DNA of 64,000 nt from DVEG01 sp964405435 (GCA_964405435.1 CAYOOD010000020.1:1-64000), one strand, 5' to 3'; counted from the first letter of the stretch, positions 7,929 through 17,117 are shown. Program-made: numbers and translations. The notes: generated from the letters alone by a model not told the origin.

Positions 7929-9716
7929 ATGGATCGATTTTACAATTCTCCGTCCGAAACGGACTACGAGCTGCGCGACTATCAGAGCGCTCTCATTCAA
8001 GAAATCTACGCGCAGTGGAAGGTTCACCGGCGGGTACTCGCACAAATGCCAACGGGCGCGGGAAAAACGATCGTGTTTGCCGCGATCGCGCGCGAATTCA
8101 TCAAGCGATCGGAAACCGTCCTCGTTATCGCCCACCGAGAAGAGCTCATCGCTCAAGCGGCGGCTAAATTGCAAGCAGTCAGCCATCATGCTCCTGCGAT
8201 TATCAAAGCCGGCTACAAGCCAGACTACTCAAATCCGGTACAAGTTGCCAGCATTCAAACCCTCGTTCGCCGTCAATTGCCGCCAGCAGCGTTAGTGATT
8301 GTCGATGAAGCGCACCACAGCACTGCGGCATCTTACTCGCGAATTATCCAGCACTATTCAGAGCAGGGATCTTATCTTTTAGGCGTCACGGCAACCCCGG
8401 CGCGCATCGACGGGCGCGGGCTGCGGCACCTGCACGGCGGCATCGCGGGCTACGAAGCGTTAGCGATCGCTCCCTCTACGAAAGAATTAATTGAAGCGGG
8501 ATATCTCAGCCCTTTTAAAATCTACGCTTCTCCCGTGAAATTGGACGCCAGCCACCTGAAAACACTAGGCGGGGATTACAACGAGGGAGCCCTAGAAGAG
8601 TTTGTGAGAAAAAATCTCGTCATTGGCGATGTTATCAGTCAGTGGCGCGCGATCGCCAGCGGAAAGCGGACGGTTTTGTTTGCCGTTTCTGTCGAACACT
8701 CGCGAGAAATTGCCCGCTCGTTTTGCAACGCCGGCATCAGCGCCGAACATCTCGACGGCGACACGCCCGTGCAGGAGCGCCGCGACATTTTGCAGCGCTT
8801 TGCCGCAGGGGAAACGCTGGTATTGTGCCAGCACAGCATCGTTGTTGAGGGCGTAGACATTCCCCGCATTGAAGCGGTGCAATTTTGCCGCCCGACTAAA
8901 AGTTTGGTGGTTTGGTTTCAGGCGATCGGCAGGGCACTGCGACCGGCACCGGGCAAGGATTTTGCCATCATCCTCGATCATACCAAAAATCACGAATATT
9001 TGTGCTGGCCAACTGATAAAATTACCTGGAGCCTCGATCCGTTAAAGATTGAAGAAAGCGATCGCCGCGCCCACACCTGCCCCTTTTGCCAGCACGTTTA
9101 TCGCCTGACAGCGCGAGAAATACTTCAGCAAAAAACCATTTGCCCTGCCTGCCAGCACGAGGAGGAACTGCCGCCGCCGAAAGGGCAGAAGAAAACTCCC
9201 GAAACCATCGCCAAAGAAATTGAGACGATTTTTAGCGAGTACGATTTTGTCGAGATCGAGCGCAGCCAGTCAGATTCAGAGTTCGCGTCTGTCGTCCCCT
9301 TTAGAAAAGAAGATTTGCTATCGAGATGGATAAAAGACATGCAGGCGCAGCAGCACGAGCCCGGATGGTTGCTCCAACAGATTGAGGCAGCAAATTTCTC
9401 CCTGAATCTGGAAGAATGGCAAGCCGTTGAGAAAGCTTGCGGGTATAAAATCGGTTGGGCAAAGCAGCGCTTTGAGGAACAGCGACAATCAGCCCTGTCG
9501 AAGTCGCCCGCAGAAATTTGGGAGGAAGCGCTCGATTATGTGCCGAGCGCCAATCGGCGTTTTATTGAAAAACACTGCACTTTAAAAAGTTTCAGTCCCG
9601 CACTAGCCGTGATTGAGACGACGCCTTCAGCCCTGTCGATGGTGCAGGCTCGGTTTGCGGTGATTCGAGAAGCGTTGCGGCAGCTCGGGCTGAAAGGAAA
9701 GTTGATTGTTAAGTAG
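7929..9716 (+). CDS. SF2 DEAH-type helicase with a C-terminal zinc ribbon
   Basis: This is an SF2 ATPase related to the helicase part of restriction and repair enzymes (RecQ/UvrB-like core). Visible motifs are a Q-motif-like ELRDYQ near residue 14, Walker A PTGAGKT at 41-47, DEAH at 126-129, GVTATPARIDG (motif III), and GRALRPAPGK (motif VI) near 330. Two CxxC pairs (CPFC and CPAC, about residues 384 and 405) form a probable zinc ribbon after the helicase core. A helical C-terminal domain of about 170 residues follows. Proteins of this layout are widespread in cyanobacteria; the substrate is unknown. The ATG at 7929 starts right before the Q-motif region, so the start is well supported. Confidence 0.88.
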   Translation: MDRFYNSPSETDYELRDYQSALIQEIYAQWKVHRRVLAQMPTGAGKTIVFAAIAREFIKRSETVLVIAHREELIAQAAAKLQAVSHHAPAIIKAGYKPDYSNPVQVASIQTLVRRQLPPAALVIVDEAHHSTAASYSRIIQHYSEQGSYLLGVTATPARIDGRGLRHLHGGIAGYEALAIAPSTKELIEAGYLSPFKIYASPVKLDASHLKTLGGDYNEGALEEFVRKNLVIGDVISQWRAIASGKRTVLFAVSVEHSREIARSFCNAGISAEHLDGDTPVQERRDILQRFAAGETLVLCQHSIVVEGVDIPRIEAVQFCRPTKSLVVWFQAIGRALRPAPGKDFAIILDHTKNHEYLCWPTDKITWSLDPLKIEESDRRAHTCPFCQHVYRLTAREILQQKTICPACQHEEELPPPKGQKKTPETIAKEIETIFSEYDFVEIERSQSDSEFASVVPFRKEDLLSRWIKDMQAQQHEPGWLLQQIEAANFSLNLEEWQAVEKACGYKIGWAKQRFEEQRQSALSKSPAEIWEEALDYVPSANRRFIEKHCTLKSFSPALAVIETTPSALSMVQARFAVIREALRQLGLKGKLIVK

Positions 9717-9775
9717 GGGGTTTGTGTGGGAGCGATCGCTCGTTTTTCCACTGCTCCCCCCTCTTTTAAACTCCT

Positions 9776-10801
9776 TTAAACTCCTTGCAAGCCCAATTCC
9801 GGCGCGGCAGGAATGGCAGGAACGGCAGCAGGTTTTGCCTGCTGTGCTATTCCTATCTGGCTCAAGAAAAGACCGGCTAAAATCGCGCTGCCGCCAATGG
9901 ATTGCGCGAAGTTCGGCACTTCGCCTAAAATCAAATAAGCGGCGGCAATCCCGGCAAGCGGCGTAAAGCAACCGGCTAGGGAAATCTCGGCGGCAGCAGA
10001 GTTTTTGATGCCGGTAAACCAGCAGATTTGACCGAGGCCGAAAATTATTGGCCCTCCTAAGAACATAAACTGCCACAAATAAGGAGAAAAGGCACCTGCT
10101 AAATGATGGCTGTCATATCCGGCGGCAATCAAGCAAAATGATACGATGGTTCCTCCTAATGCCCGCGATACGGTGATGATTCCACTCGGAATCTGGCTGA
10201 GTTGCGTTTTAATAATTAACGTCGCGCCGGCAAATGCGATCGCTGCTGCGACGACTAATATTTCACCCGCCCCCACACTGCAAAAAATTCCCGCGCGCTC
10301 TGGCTGGAGAGCAGCCGTGAGCCCGACACCGATGAAGGCGATCGCAGTTCCGAAAAGTTGATAAATTGTGACTCTTTCTTTGAGCAACCAGACAGAGAAC
10401 GCTAGCACCAATAGCGGCTCCAGTCGCCCGACTAACACGACATTGGCTACAGGCGTTACTGACAGGGCTTTGAAAATTAATAGGGGCGCGATCGCTCCGT
10501 TCAAAACCCCCACTGCTGTCAAACTCAGCCACTCCTGCCCCGAACGCTGTTTGAAAAAATTGATATCCCACTGTTGGCGGTATACCCCTATCAGAAATAT
10601 TAAAGCACAGAAGTTGCCCGCCAGCAAGATATTTAAATAAGAAATCGGATTTTTCCCGTCGATTAGGTGCTGCGCTCCTATTTCCGTCAGCCGCCTCACG
10701 AAGGCAGTAGACGCGCCGAAAATAAGAATCCCTAACAATAAATAGACTGGCCCGGGAATCGGGAATGCCCGATTAGAAAAACTTGCCCCTCTGATTTCCA
10801 T
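9776..10801 (-). CDS. EamA/DMT-superfamily membrane transporter
   Basis: This is a polytopic membrane protein with about ten hydrophobic segments arranged as two EamA repeats of five. Characteristic stretches are GVLNGAIAPLLIFKALSVTP in the first repeat and the second-half motif FTPLAGIAAAYLILGEVP. Members export metabolites or amino acids; the substrate cannot be told from sequence. The Pro/Ala-rich C-terminal tail after the last helix is short and cytoplasmic in this family. I start at the ATG at 10801 rather than at the 5-codon longer frame. It converges with the helicase gene. Confidence 0.85.
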   Translation of the reverse strand: MEIRGASFSNRAFPIPGPVYLLLGILIFGASTAFVRRLTEIGAQHLIDGKNPISYLNILLAGNFCALIFLIGVYRQQWDINFFKQRSGQEWLSLTAVGVLNGAIAPLLIFKALSVTPVANVVLVGRLEPLLVLAFSVWLLKERVTIYQLFGTAIAFIGVGLTAALQPERAGIFCSVGAGEILVVAAAIAFAGATLIIKTQLSQIPSGIITVSRALGGTIVSFCLIAAGYDSHHLAGAFSPYLWQFMFLGGPIIFGLGQICWFTGIKNSAAAEISLAGCFTPLAGIAAAYLILGEVPNFAQSIGGSAILAGLFLSQIGIAQQAKPAAVPAIPAAPELGLQGV

Positions 10802-11442
10802 CCCTGAACACCGCAATTAAAAATTGCTCATTTTTCAAAGAAGATTTTGCCCCTGAATTCAGGAGCGATCGCTTCCATTATCTATTGCCTGCATTTCGCC
10901 GAACCTTCAGGCAGAACTGCGGAGAGGTTTCCCTCTGCCAACCCCTGCGAACCCCTAAAACTCTTGCAATTGCCCTGTCAATAACCTAGTCGCCAGTCCC
11001 CGTTCGACAATCTGGCCAGCAGCCGATTATATTTCTGAAAACATAATTCGCAGTTCGGTCATTTTTTTGGGTTGTTTAATATAAAAAATAGTTGTCCTAC
11101 AAATCAGCAAGAAAACCTGCTTATTTGCAGTTATCTCCGAGAGGAGAATCTTTTTTTACCTCAATTATATTGTAGCACGAAATTTAAAGAAAGATTGCAA
11201 ATTTCCCAGAACTTTTTCCGGGGGAAGGGGAGAGAGTGCAGGGGGCCAAAAAGACCTGCTCGTTTAACCCACTGAACGCCTCGACAGTGGGACGATTCAA
11301 TGCCCGCGCCTTTGTCGGATACAAGGCAAGATCGCTTTATCCTCAGAACAGCTAATTGGCACAGCCCCGCCGCGAGTGGAGTTCGCGAGGTTGCGCGAAC
11401 TTTTAAAATGGGAATAATGCCCTCCCACCAGCGCGTCAGTTT
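10802..11442. other. Long intergenic region, no gene seen
   Basis: About 640 bases separating the divergent EamA transporter and CDF genes. A weak hairpin (TCTCC-GAGA-GGAGA at 11134-11147) is followed by ATCTTTTTTT and could be a small terminator, perhaps for an unseen short transcript. The one open frame (11072-11275) has no family features. No tRNA-like cloverleaf is evident. Confidence 0.45.
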
Positions 11443-12357
11443 ATGTCCCATGCACACAACCACGCACGCAACCACCCGATCGCGAATCACAACCGCGCTT
11501 TCGCTATCGGATTAGTCCTCAATATCGGTTTTGTCGTTGTCGAAGCCGCCACCGGCTTTATTGTACATTCCCTAGCCCTGATAGCCGATGCCGGTCACAA
11601 TCTCAGCGACGTTCTGGGATTGCTGCTGGCGTGGGGAGCGAGTTTCCTGGTGCGCCGCCCCCCGACGCCGCGCTACACCTACGGGCTGCGCCGTTCCTCG
11701 ATTTTTGCGGCGCTCCTCAATGCGCTCGTGCTCTTGTGCGCGATGGGTGGCGTGGCGTGGGAAGCGATTCGCAGCTTCAGCGATCCCAGCCCGGTGCCCG
11801 GGGGTTTGGTGATTGCAGTGGCAGCAGTTGGCGTCGCCATCAATAGCGCAACCGCCCTGTTGTTTCTCTCGGGCAGCGATCGCGATTTAAACATTCGCGG
11901 CGCGTTTTTGCACATGGCGGGCGATGCAATGGTGTCGGGAGGCGTCGTCTTGTCGGGCATCGCGATTTTGCTGACTGGCTGGCTTTGGTTCGATCCCGCC
12001 GTGAGTTTGATTATCGTTGTTTTTATCGTGCTGAATACCTGGCAACTGCTGCGAGACGCGCTGGATATGGCGATCGATGCCGTCCCCCAGGGGATCGATC
12101 CCCTCGCCGTGCGGGAGTATCTGGCTGAACTTCCCGGCGTGGCTGACATTCACGACTTGCACATCTGGGCGCTCAGCACCACGGAAACGGCGCTCACCGC
12201 TCACCTCGTCATCCCTGACGGCATCCCGGGGGATGCTTTCCTCCAGCAAGTCAGCGAGGAATTGCACGATAAATTTGACATCGAACACAGCACGCTGCAA
12301 GTAGAAAAAGGCGATTCCGATCGCCCTTGCGCGCTGGCTGGCGAACATGTCGTGTAG
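11443..12357 (+). CDS. Cation diffusion facilitator, CzcD/ZitB-like Zn2+ exporter
   Basis: This is a six-helix CDF antiporter that expels Zn2+ (or Co/Cd) in exchange for protons at the cytoplasmic membrane. The N-terminus is His-rich (MSHAHNHARNHP). Transport-site ligands are visible as H52/D56 in DAGHNLSD and H157/D161 in HMAGD, the His-Asp/His-Asp set usual for zinc-selective members. The C-terminal cytoplasmic domain contains GVADIHDLHIWALS, as expected. The final codons and the stop run into a dispersed repeat (12355-12400), so the last residues may not be ancestral. The neighbouring ABC importer on the opposite strand supports a metal-homeostasis cluster. Confidence 0.9.
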   Translation: MSHAHNHARNHPIANHNRAFAIGLVLNIGFVVVEAATGFIVHSLALIADAGHNLSDVLGLLLAWGASFLVRRPPTPRYTYGLRRSSIFAALLNALVLLCAMGGVAWEAIRSFSDPSPVPGGLVIAVAAVGVAINSATALLFLSGSDRDLNIRGAFLHMAGDAMVSGGVVLSGIAILLTGWLWFDPAVSLIIVVFIVLNTWQLLRDALDMAIDAVPQGIDPLAVREYLAELPGVADIHDLHIWALSTTETALTAHLVIPDGIPGDAFLQQVSEELHDKFDIEHSTLQVEKGDSDRPCALAGEHVV

Positions 12358-12400
12358 GGTTGGTTGGAGGGTTGCCGAGAAAAGGGGGATTAGGGGATGC
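12355..12400 (+). repeat. Dispersed ~130-bp repeat, partial copy (R4)
   Basis: TAGGGTTGGTTGGAGGG followed by TTGCCGAGAAAAGGGGGATT matches the central part of the repeat at 4591-4720 read on its minus strand. It begins at the stop codon of the CDF gene. Confidence 0.6.
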
Positions 12401-12484
12401 GGGGTGCAAAAAATCTGGGTGCGTTGCGTTCTGGCGATTTGTATTTAGGCAAAAGGGTGCTTATATTGGCGCGCTTCCTAATGT

Positions 12485-13393
12485 TTACCGAAACCGCATC
12501 AATTGTTTCAACTCTTGCCACCAAAGCATTTTACCAGAATCGGTTCGCTTCTGAATGAAAACGCCGTGACTGGGGCTGAACAAAAGCGCTAAAAGAAAGA
12601 ATCCCGACGCGACTAAGACGATCGCCGGCCCGGGGGGGACGTTGTTGTAGTAGCTGATATACATGCCGCTGACGCTGGATATAATACCGAAGAAGGCTCC
12701 TAATATCATTACTTGGTGCAAGCGGGGCACTAACAGGTAAGCCGTCGCGCCTGGGGTAATTAACAGCGCCAAAACGAGTACCACGCCAACGGCTTTCATG
12801 CTCGCAACAACGGTTAAGGCAATCAAAACCATTAAGCCAAAATTGAGCAGGTTTACGGGCAAGCCTGCTGCCTGAGCGCCGAGGGGATCGAAGGTGTAAA
12901 AAAGCAGTTCTTTGTACAGCAGCACTACGACGAACAGGACGATCGCGGAAATGATGGCGGTGTCGCGGACGTCTTCGGGAAGTACGCTGAGGATATTGCC
13001 GAATAAAAAGTGATTCAGGTCAATTTTGTTATCTTTTTGTATAATAGTGATTAAGGTAATGCCCAGGGCGAAGAAGGCAGAAAAGACGATGCCCATTGCC
13101 GCGTCTTCTTTGACGGGCGATCGCGTGCGTATCCAGGCTATAGCCATCGTACTGAGAACGCCGGCAATAAAAGCCCCGACAAAAATATTGAAATCCAACA
13201 TATAGGCGATCGCCAGCCCGGGCAGTACCGAGTGAGAGATGGCATCTCCCAGCAGCGCCAAGCGCTGCACCATCAAGTAACTGCCCACCACAGCGCAAGT
13301 CAGCCCAACCAGAACCCCGATCGCGATCGAGCGCTGCATGATTTCCGAATGCCACGGATCGAGCAAAATTTGTAACATATCAAAAACGAGCAT
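12485..13393 (-). CDS. Zn/Mn ABC transporter permease (ZnuB/MntB family)
   Basis: This is the membrane subunit of a cluster A-I metal importer, with about eight hydrophobic helices. Family signatures include GLTCAVVGSYLMVQRLALLG and GDAISHSVLPGLAIAY near the N-terminus, and AVGVVLVLALLITPGATAYL in the middle. The longest open frame begins with a TTG at 13441. I prefer the ATG at 13393 (MLVFDMLQ); another ATG at 13378 (MLQILLDPW) matches the family's usual beginning equally well. It follows the ATPase gene on the same strand after about 165 bases that contain heptamer TCAGCAC-type repeats, and probably belongs to the same operon. Confidence 0.9.
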   Translation of the reverse strand: MLVFDMLQILLDPWHSEIMQRSIAIGVLVGLTCAVVGSYLMVQRLALLGDAISHSVLPGLAIAYMLDFNIFVGAFIAGVLSTMAIAWIRTRSPVKEDAAMGIVFSAFFALGITLITIIQKDNKIDLNHFLFGNILSVLPEDVRDTAIISAIVLFVVVLLYKELLFYTFDPLGAQAAGLPVNLLNFGLMVLIALTVVASMKAVGVVLVLALLITPGATAYLLVPRLHQVMILGAFFGIISSVSGMYISYYNNVPPGPAIVLVASGFFLLALLFSPSHGVFIQKRTDSGKMLWWQELKQLMRFR

Positions 13394-13558
13394 ATATAAA
13401 ACGCCGCCGAGCGAGGCTGAAGCCTCTAGTTGCTCAGACAAAAAAGAGACAGTCGCGCGAGAACTTCTTTGTGAATCAGCACTCCGGGACTTTTCTCGCC
13501 CTACTGTATCACGCTTTTGGAGGCACTCAGCACTGACGCACTCAGCACTATTTTCAAC

Positions 13559-14365
13559 TTATGCCGCCTCGGAAAAGAACATAACTTGCCCGCCATAAGC
13601 GCTGTAGAGGTTTTCTCGCGTCAGCACCTGCTGGCGGGAACCGCTGGCGATCACTTCTCGATTCAGCAGAATCAAATCGTCAAAGTGGGTGATAGATTCT
13701 CCTAAATCGTGGTTGACAACGAGGACGATTTTGCCATCTGCCGCTAATTCGCGAAAAATTTTGAAAATGACATCCTGCGTTTTTTGGTCGATGCCGACAA
13801 AGGGCTCGTCAAAGCAAAAAATATCTGCTTCCTGCGCTAGCGCTCGCGCCAGAAACACGCGCTGCTGCTGCCCGCCGGAAAGTTCGCCAATGCGGCGGGT
13901 GCAGTAGTCGAGCATCCCCACGCGATCGAGTGCCGCAGCAGCAATTTGGCGGCTCGGAGTGGAAAAGCGGCGAAACCAGCCCGTTTTTCTCACCCGCCCC
14001 ATCATCACTACATCCCAAACCGTGGCAGGATACGTCCAGTCAATCTGCGATCGCTGCGGAACGTAAGCCACCCGCTCCAACTGGCTGTACAGCGGTTGCG
14101 CGCCGTACAAAACTAACCCGCTTGTAGTGGGAACTAGCCCCAGCATCGCCTTCAATAGGGTACTTTTGCCCGCCCCATTCGGTCCGATAATCCCCGTCAA
14201 CCGCCCGCCGCGTACAGCGCAGCTCACATCTCGCAGCGCCTCCACCGTGCGGTAGCTCACTCCCAGATGACTGACATTAATGCTTTGCTCCCCTCTCCCT
14301 GAATGGGAGAAGGTTTGGGGGAAAGGGTTCTCGTCCATCTGGCGGGACAACTTGACTGCCTTCAT
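13559..14365 (-). CDS. Zn/Mn ABC transporter ATP-binding protein (ZnuC/MntA family)
   Basis: This ATPase energises the adjacent permease. It shows Walker A GPNGAGKST, the Q-loop in VPQRSQIDW, the ABC signature LSGGQQQR, Walker B DIFCFDEP, and the switch His in LVVNHDLGE. Residues about 11-28 (PFPQTFSHSGRGEQ region) have no counterpart in typical family members. They are encoded by a CTCTCCCTGAATGGGAGAAGG-type palindromic stretch that looks like an intergenic repeat captured into the frame. No alternative start lies between it and the conserved core, so the extension is likely translated. The gene is divergent from the binding-protein gene, with a 99-base shared upstream region. Confidence 0.93.
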   Translation of the reverse strand: MKAVKLSRQMDENPFPQTFSHSGRGEQSINVSHLGVSYRTVEALRDVSCAVRGGRLTGIIGPNGAGKSTLLKAMLGLVPTTSGLVLYGAQPLYSQLERVAYVPQRSQIDWTYPATVWDVVMMGRVRKTGWFRRFSTPSRQIAAAALDRVGMLDYCTRRIGELSGGQQQRVFLARALAQEADIFCFDEPFVGIDQKTQDVIFKIFRELAADGKIVLVVNHDLGESITHFDDLILLNREVIASGSRQQVLTRENLYSAYGGQVMFFSEAA

Positions 14366-14464
14366 GCTTTCTTTTCCACTTGCTTTTTTTCCAGCCTACC
14401 TCAAAAATGAAAACAATATGAAAAAATCTATAAAGTGGAATAATACTACAGATAGATAAAAGTG
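14366..14464. promoter_or_regulatory. Divergent promoter region of the metal ABC transporter
   Basis: This AT-rich spacer separates the ATPase/permease unit from the binding-protein gene and must hold both promoters. TATAAAGTGGAATAATACT near 14430-14450 contains plausible -10-like sequences for the plus strand. I looked for the Zur-type dyad TGATAATNATTATCA and did not find a match, so the regulator is not identified. Confidence 0.35.
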
Positions 14465-15475
14465 ATGGCTCACTGCAAAACGACCTCTCAAACCCGCAAA
14501 ACCCGCGCAGGGGGATACTTGGCAGCACTTGGGATAGCATTGGGGCTGTGGCTGAGTGGGTGTACGCCCCCAGCCAGTAATCGCCAATCAAGCGCCGGTG
14601 AAAAGCCCCGAGTCGTCGCCACCAGCACCATCCTCGACAACCTCACCGAGCAAGTCGCGGGAGACGAGGTAGAACTCACCGGCATTCTCAAACCGGGAGC
14701 CGATCCCCACGTTTACGAACCCGTTCCCTCAGACAGCCTCGCCCTGGAGAGAGCCAACCTGATTTTTTATAACGGCTACAACCTCGAACCGGGGCTCATC
14801 AAGCTGATGAAAGCAGCAGGTGTCAAAGCGCGGCAAGTACCGGTGGGGGAAGTCGCGCGATCGCTGCAGATGCAGAAAAACGACGAAAAAGTACCCGATC
14901 CCCACGTTTGGGGGGATGTAGAAAACGTCATTCAGATGGTCAAAGTGATTCGAGACGAACTCTCGGCACTCTCCCCGGAGGATTTAGAAGAATTCAGCGA
15001 GAACGCGGCGCGACTGACGGACGAGCTCGCGCAATTGGATGCGTGGATCGGCCAGCAAGTGGCCACTATTCCGGCGGACAAGCGCAGGCTGGTGACGACG
15101 CACGATGCCTTTCAATACTACGCGCGGGCGTATGGGTTGGAAGTGGTGGGAACCCTCATCGGCATCAGCACCGAGGAGCAACCCAGCGCCCAGACGGTGC
15201 AGAAACTGGTGAAGGCGATACAGGCGACGGGCGTGCCGGCTATTTTTGCGGAAACCACAATAAACCCCGCCTTGATTTCAACGGTGGCGCGAGAAGCCAA
15301 GGTAAAATTAGCGCCGCAACAGCTCTACTCCGACTCGATTGGCGCTCCGGGGAGTGCGGGAGATTCGTACATAAAGATGATGGTGGCGAATACGCGCGCC
15401 ATTGTCGAGGCGCTGGGCGGAAAGTATACGCCGTTTGAGCCGGTTGCAAAGCCCGCTGCAAAGCCCTCACCCTGA
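14465..15475 (+). CDS. Metal-binding lipoprotein of the ABC importer (ZnuA/TroA/MntC family)
   Basis: This periplasmic or surface lipoprotein captures the metal for the divergent ATPase/permease pair. The signal sequence ends in a lipobox LSGC with lipidation Cys33. Ligand positions by family spacing are H82 (ADPHVYEP), H147 (DPHVWGD), H213 (VTTHDAFQYY) and D290 (YSDSIGAP), separated by 65, 66 and 77 residues. The third ligand is His, as in TroA-type zinc binders, not the Glu of Mn-selective PsaA and Synechocystis MntC. There is no His-rich loop of the ZnuA type. The preceding GTG at 14462 is an alternative start. A CDF zinc exporter next to the operon also favours zinc. Confidence 0.9.
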   Translation: MAHCKTTSQTRKTRAGGYLAALGIALGLWLSGCTPPASNRQSSAGEKPRVVATSTILDNLTEQVAGDEVELTGILKPGADPHVYEPVPSDSLALERANLIFYNGYNLEPGLIKLMKAAGVKARQVPVGEVARSLQMQKNDEKVPDPHVWGDVENVIQMVKVIRDELSALSPEDLEEFSENAARLTDELAQLDAWIGQQVATIPADKRRLVTTHDAFQYYARAYGLEVVGTLIGISTEEQPSAQTVQKLVKAIQATGVPAIFAETTINPALISTVAREAKVKLAPQQLYSDSIGAPGSAGDSYIKMMVANTRAIVEALGGKYTPFEPVAKPAAKPSP

Positions 15476-15632
15476 AGGGTGGGGCTGCACGGAATGAAAG
15501 CCCCCGTTGAGTGGGGCTGTAGAAATGCAGTTATATTAAAAATTTGTAAACGGCGATCGCCCATCTGTTAGACTTTAAAAATGGGAACGAACCGGAAGCA
15601 TCCCGATGCCTGTAAATACATACGTTGAGGCT

Positions 15633-15708
15633 TGTAGGGGCGAAGCATCCGCGAATAAATATTGACGGTTAACCGATAGATTATCTACGCGAATGCTTCG
15701 CCCCTACA
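15633..15708. repeat. Palindromic MITE-like repeat, copy A
   Basis: The arms TGTAGGGGCGAAGCATCCGCG (15633-15653) and 15688-15708 are complementary with one mismatch over 21 bases, around a 34-base centre containing GACGGTTAACCGATAGAT. A related copy in the opposite orientation lies at 17138-17213, on the other side of the methyltransferase gene. The element overlaps the extreme upstream part of the longest open frame there, showing that frame starts too early. No transposase is nearby. Confidence 0.75.
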
Positions 15709-15740
15709 CAAGTGGGACGCTCCCGGACGAACCCGATCTA

Positions 15741-17117
15741 ATGCCCACAACTGTAGCGATCGCGCTTTTTCAGAATTTCCCAGCCATGAACGGAGAAAAA
15801 CGACCAATCGGTGTGGATTTGTTCGCGGGTGCAGGCGGCATGACCCTCGGCTTTGAACAAGCGGGTTTTGACGTACTCGCTGCCGTGGAAATCGACCCGA
15901 TCCACTGCGCTACCCACGAATATAATTTCCCCTTTTGGTCGATTTTGTGCAAAAGTGTCGTCGATACCACGGCAGCAGAAATTAGGGAAAAGTCACAGAT
16001 AGGCGATCGCGACATTGACGTAGTATTTGGTGGTCCCCCCTGTCAAGGTTTTTCCTTAATTGGCAAGCGCGCCCTCGACGATCCCCGAAACAGCCTTGTT
16101 TTTCACTTCCTGCGGCTCGTGCTAGAGCTAAATCCAAAATATTTCGTCATGGAAAATGTGCGGGGTATCACCATCGGCCATCACCGGCAATTTCTCAAGG
16201 AAATTATAGAAGAATTTCGTAAAAATGGCTATAATGTAGAAGAAAATTATCAAGTTCTCAACGCCGCTCATTATGGCGTGCCGCAGAATCGAGAACGATT
16301 ATTTCTGCTGGGCTGCAGGCAAGATTTACCCTTACCGAAATATCCCCAACCGATAACAAAACCCGCCAAATCCAAGGCAGGTTATTCTCCCGAACTTTCG
16401 CACCTGCCCGCGAGTCCGACGGTGCGGGATGCGATCGCGGATTTGCCGACAGTCGAAAATTACCCCGACTTGCTGACGAGAGACTGGGTTGTAGAAGCAA
16501 AATATAAAAAATCTAGCGAGTACAGCCGACGACTGCGCCGCCCTCATTTAGCAGAAGACGATTACTCGTATCCGCGCAACTTAGAGCTAGGAAAGCGCCT
16601 GAGTTCATCTTTACTCACTTCCAGTTTATTGACGAGACACTCTCTCACATCACAAGAAAGATTTTCGGCAACAAAATACGGCGAAACTGAGCCAATCAGC
16701 CACTTTCACAAACTCGATCCTCAAGGAATTTGCAACACCCTCAGAGCCGGAACCCCCAGCAATCGCGGCGCGTTTACTTCCCCTCGCCCGATTCATCCGT
16801 ACAAGCCTAGGTGCATCACCGTGCGAGAAGCCGCGCGATTGCATTCGTATCCCGATTGGTTTCGATTTCACAGTACAATCTGGCACGGTTTCCGACAAGT
16901 GGGAAATTCCGTGCCGCCTCTCTTGGCAAAAGCAGTAGCGTCAGAAATTGTGCGGGCTCTGGGTGTAGAATTAGAGAAGCCAAAAAAAAAGCGATCGCTT
17001 GGAAACAACAGTTTTCTCGAAATGACCATGTTTCAAGCAGCGCAATTTTATCAGGTCGATCGCCATATCATCGAGCCGCGAATCAAAGGAGCAGGGAAAA
17101 GCGCTGTTTGTGGATAA
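15741..17117 (+). CDS. DNA (cytosine-5) methyltransferase
   Basis: This enzyme transfers a methyl group from S-adenosylmethionine to C5 of cytosine. Canonical motifs appear in order: I (VDLFAGAGGMTLGF), IV (GGPPCQGFS, catalytic Cys), VI (MENVRG), VIII (QNRERLFLLG) and X (RQVGNSVPP). The target-recognition region includes GAFTSPRPIHPYKPRCITVR, a block I associate with cyanobacterial enzymes that modify CGATCG, the core of HIP1; this assignment is from memory. The start is the ATG at 15741 or at 15786 (MNGEKRP); the frame upstream of 15741 runs into repeat DNA. The C-terminal ~45 residues after motif X are basic and look like an extension. No restriction gene is adjacent. Confidence 0.9.
   Translation: MPTTVAIALFQNFPAMNGEKRPIGVDLFAGAGGMTLGFEQAGFDVLAAVEIDPIHCATHEYNFPFWSILCKSVVDTTAAEIREKSQIGDRDIDVVFGGPPCQGFSLIGKRALDDPRNSLVFHFLRLVLELNPKYFVMENVRGITIGHHRQFLKEIIEEFRKNGYNVEENYQVLNAAHYGVPQNRERLFLLGCRQDLPLPKYPQPITKPAKSKAGYSPELSHLPASPTVRDAIADLPTVENYPDLLTRDWVVEAKYKKSSEYSRRLRRPHLAEDDYSYPRNLELGKRLSSSLLTSSLLTRHSLTSQERFSATKYGETEPISHFHKLDPQGICNTLRAGTPSNRGAFTSPRPIHPYKPRCITVREAARLHSYPDWFRFHSTIWHGFRQVGNSVPPLLAKAVASEIVRALGVELEKPKKKRSLGNNSFLEMTMFQAAQFYQVDRHIIEPRIKGAGKSAVCG

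Noticed and set aside
9730..9741. GAGCGATCGCTC followed by GTTTTT as a terminator after the helicase gene
   Set aside because: The palindrome is centred on HIP1 and cannot form a proper loop. HIP1 is everywhere in this genome.
11072..11275. 67-codon frame in the EamA-CDF spacer
   Set aside because: It has no ribosome-binding site, no family pattern and odd composition.
15693..15740. Upstream extension of the C5 methyltransferase
   Set aside because: It lies inside the palindromic repeat at 15633-15708 and shows no family similarity.
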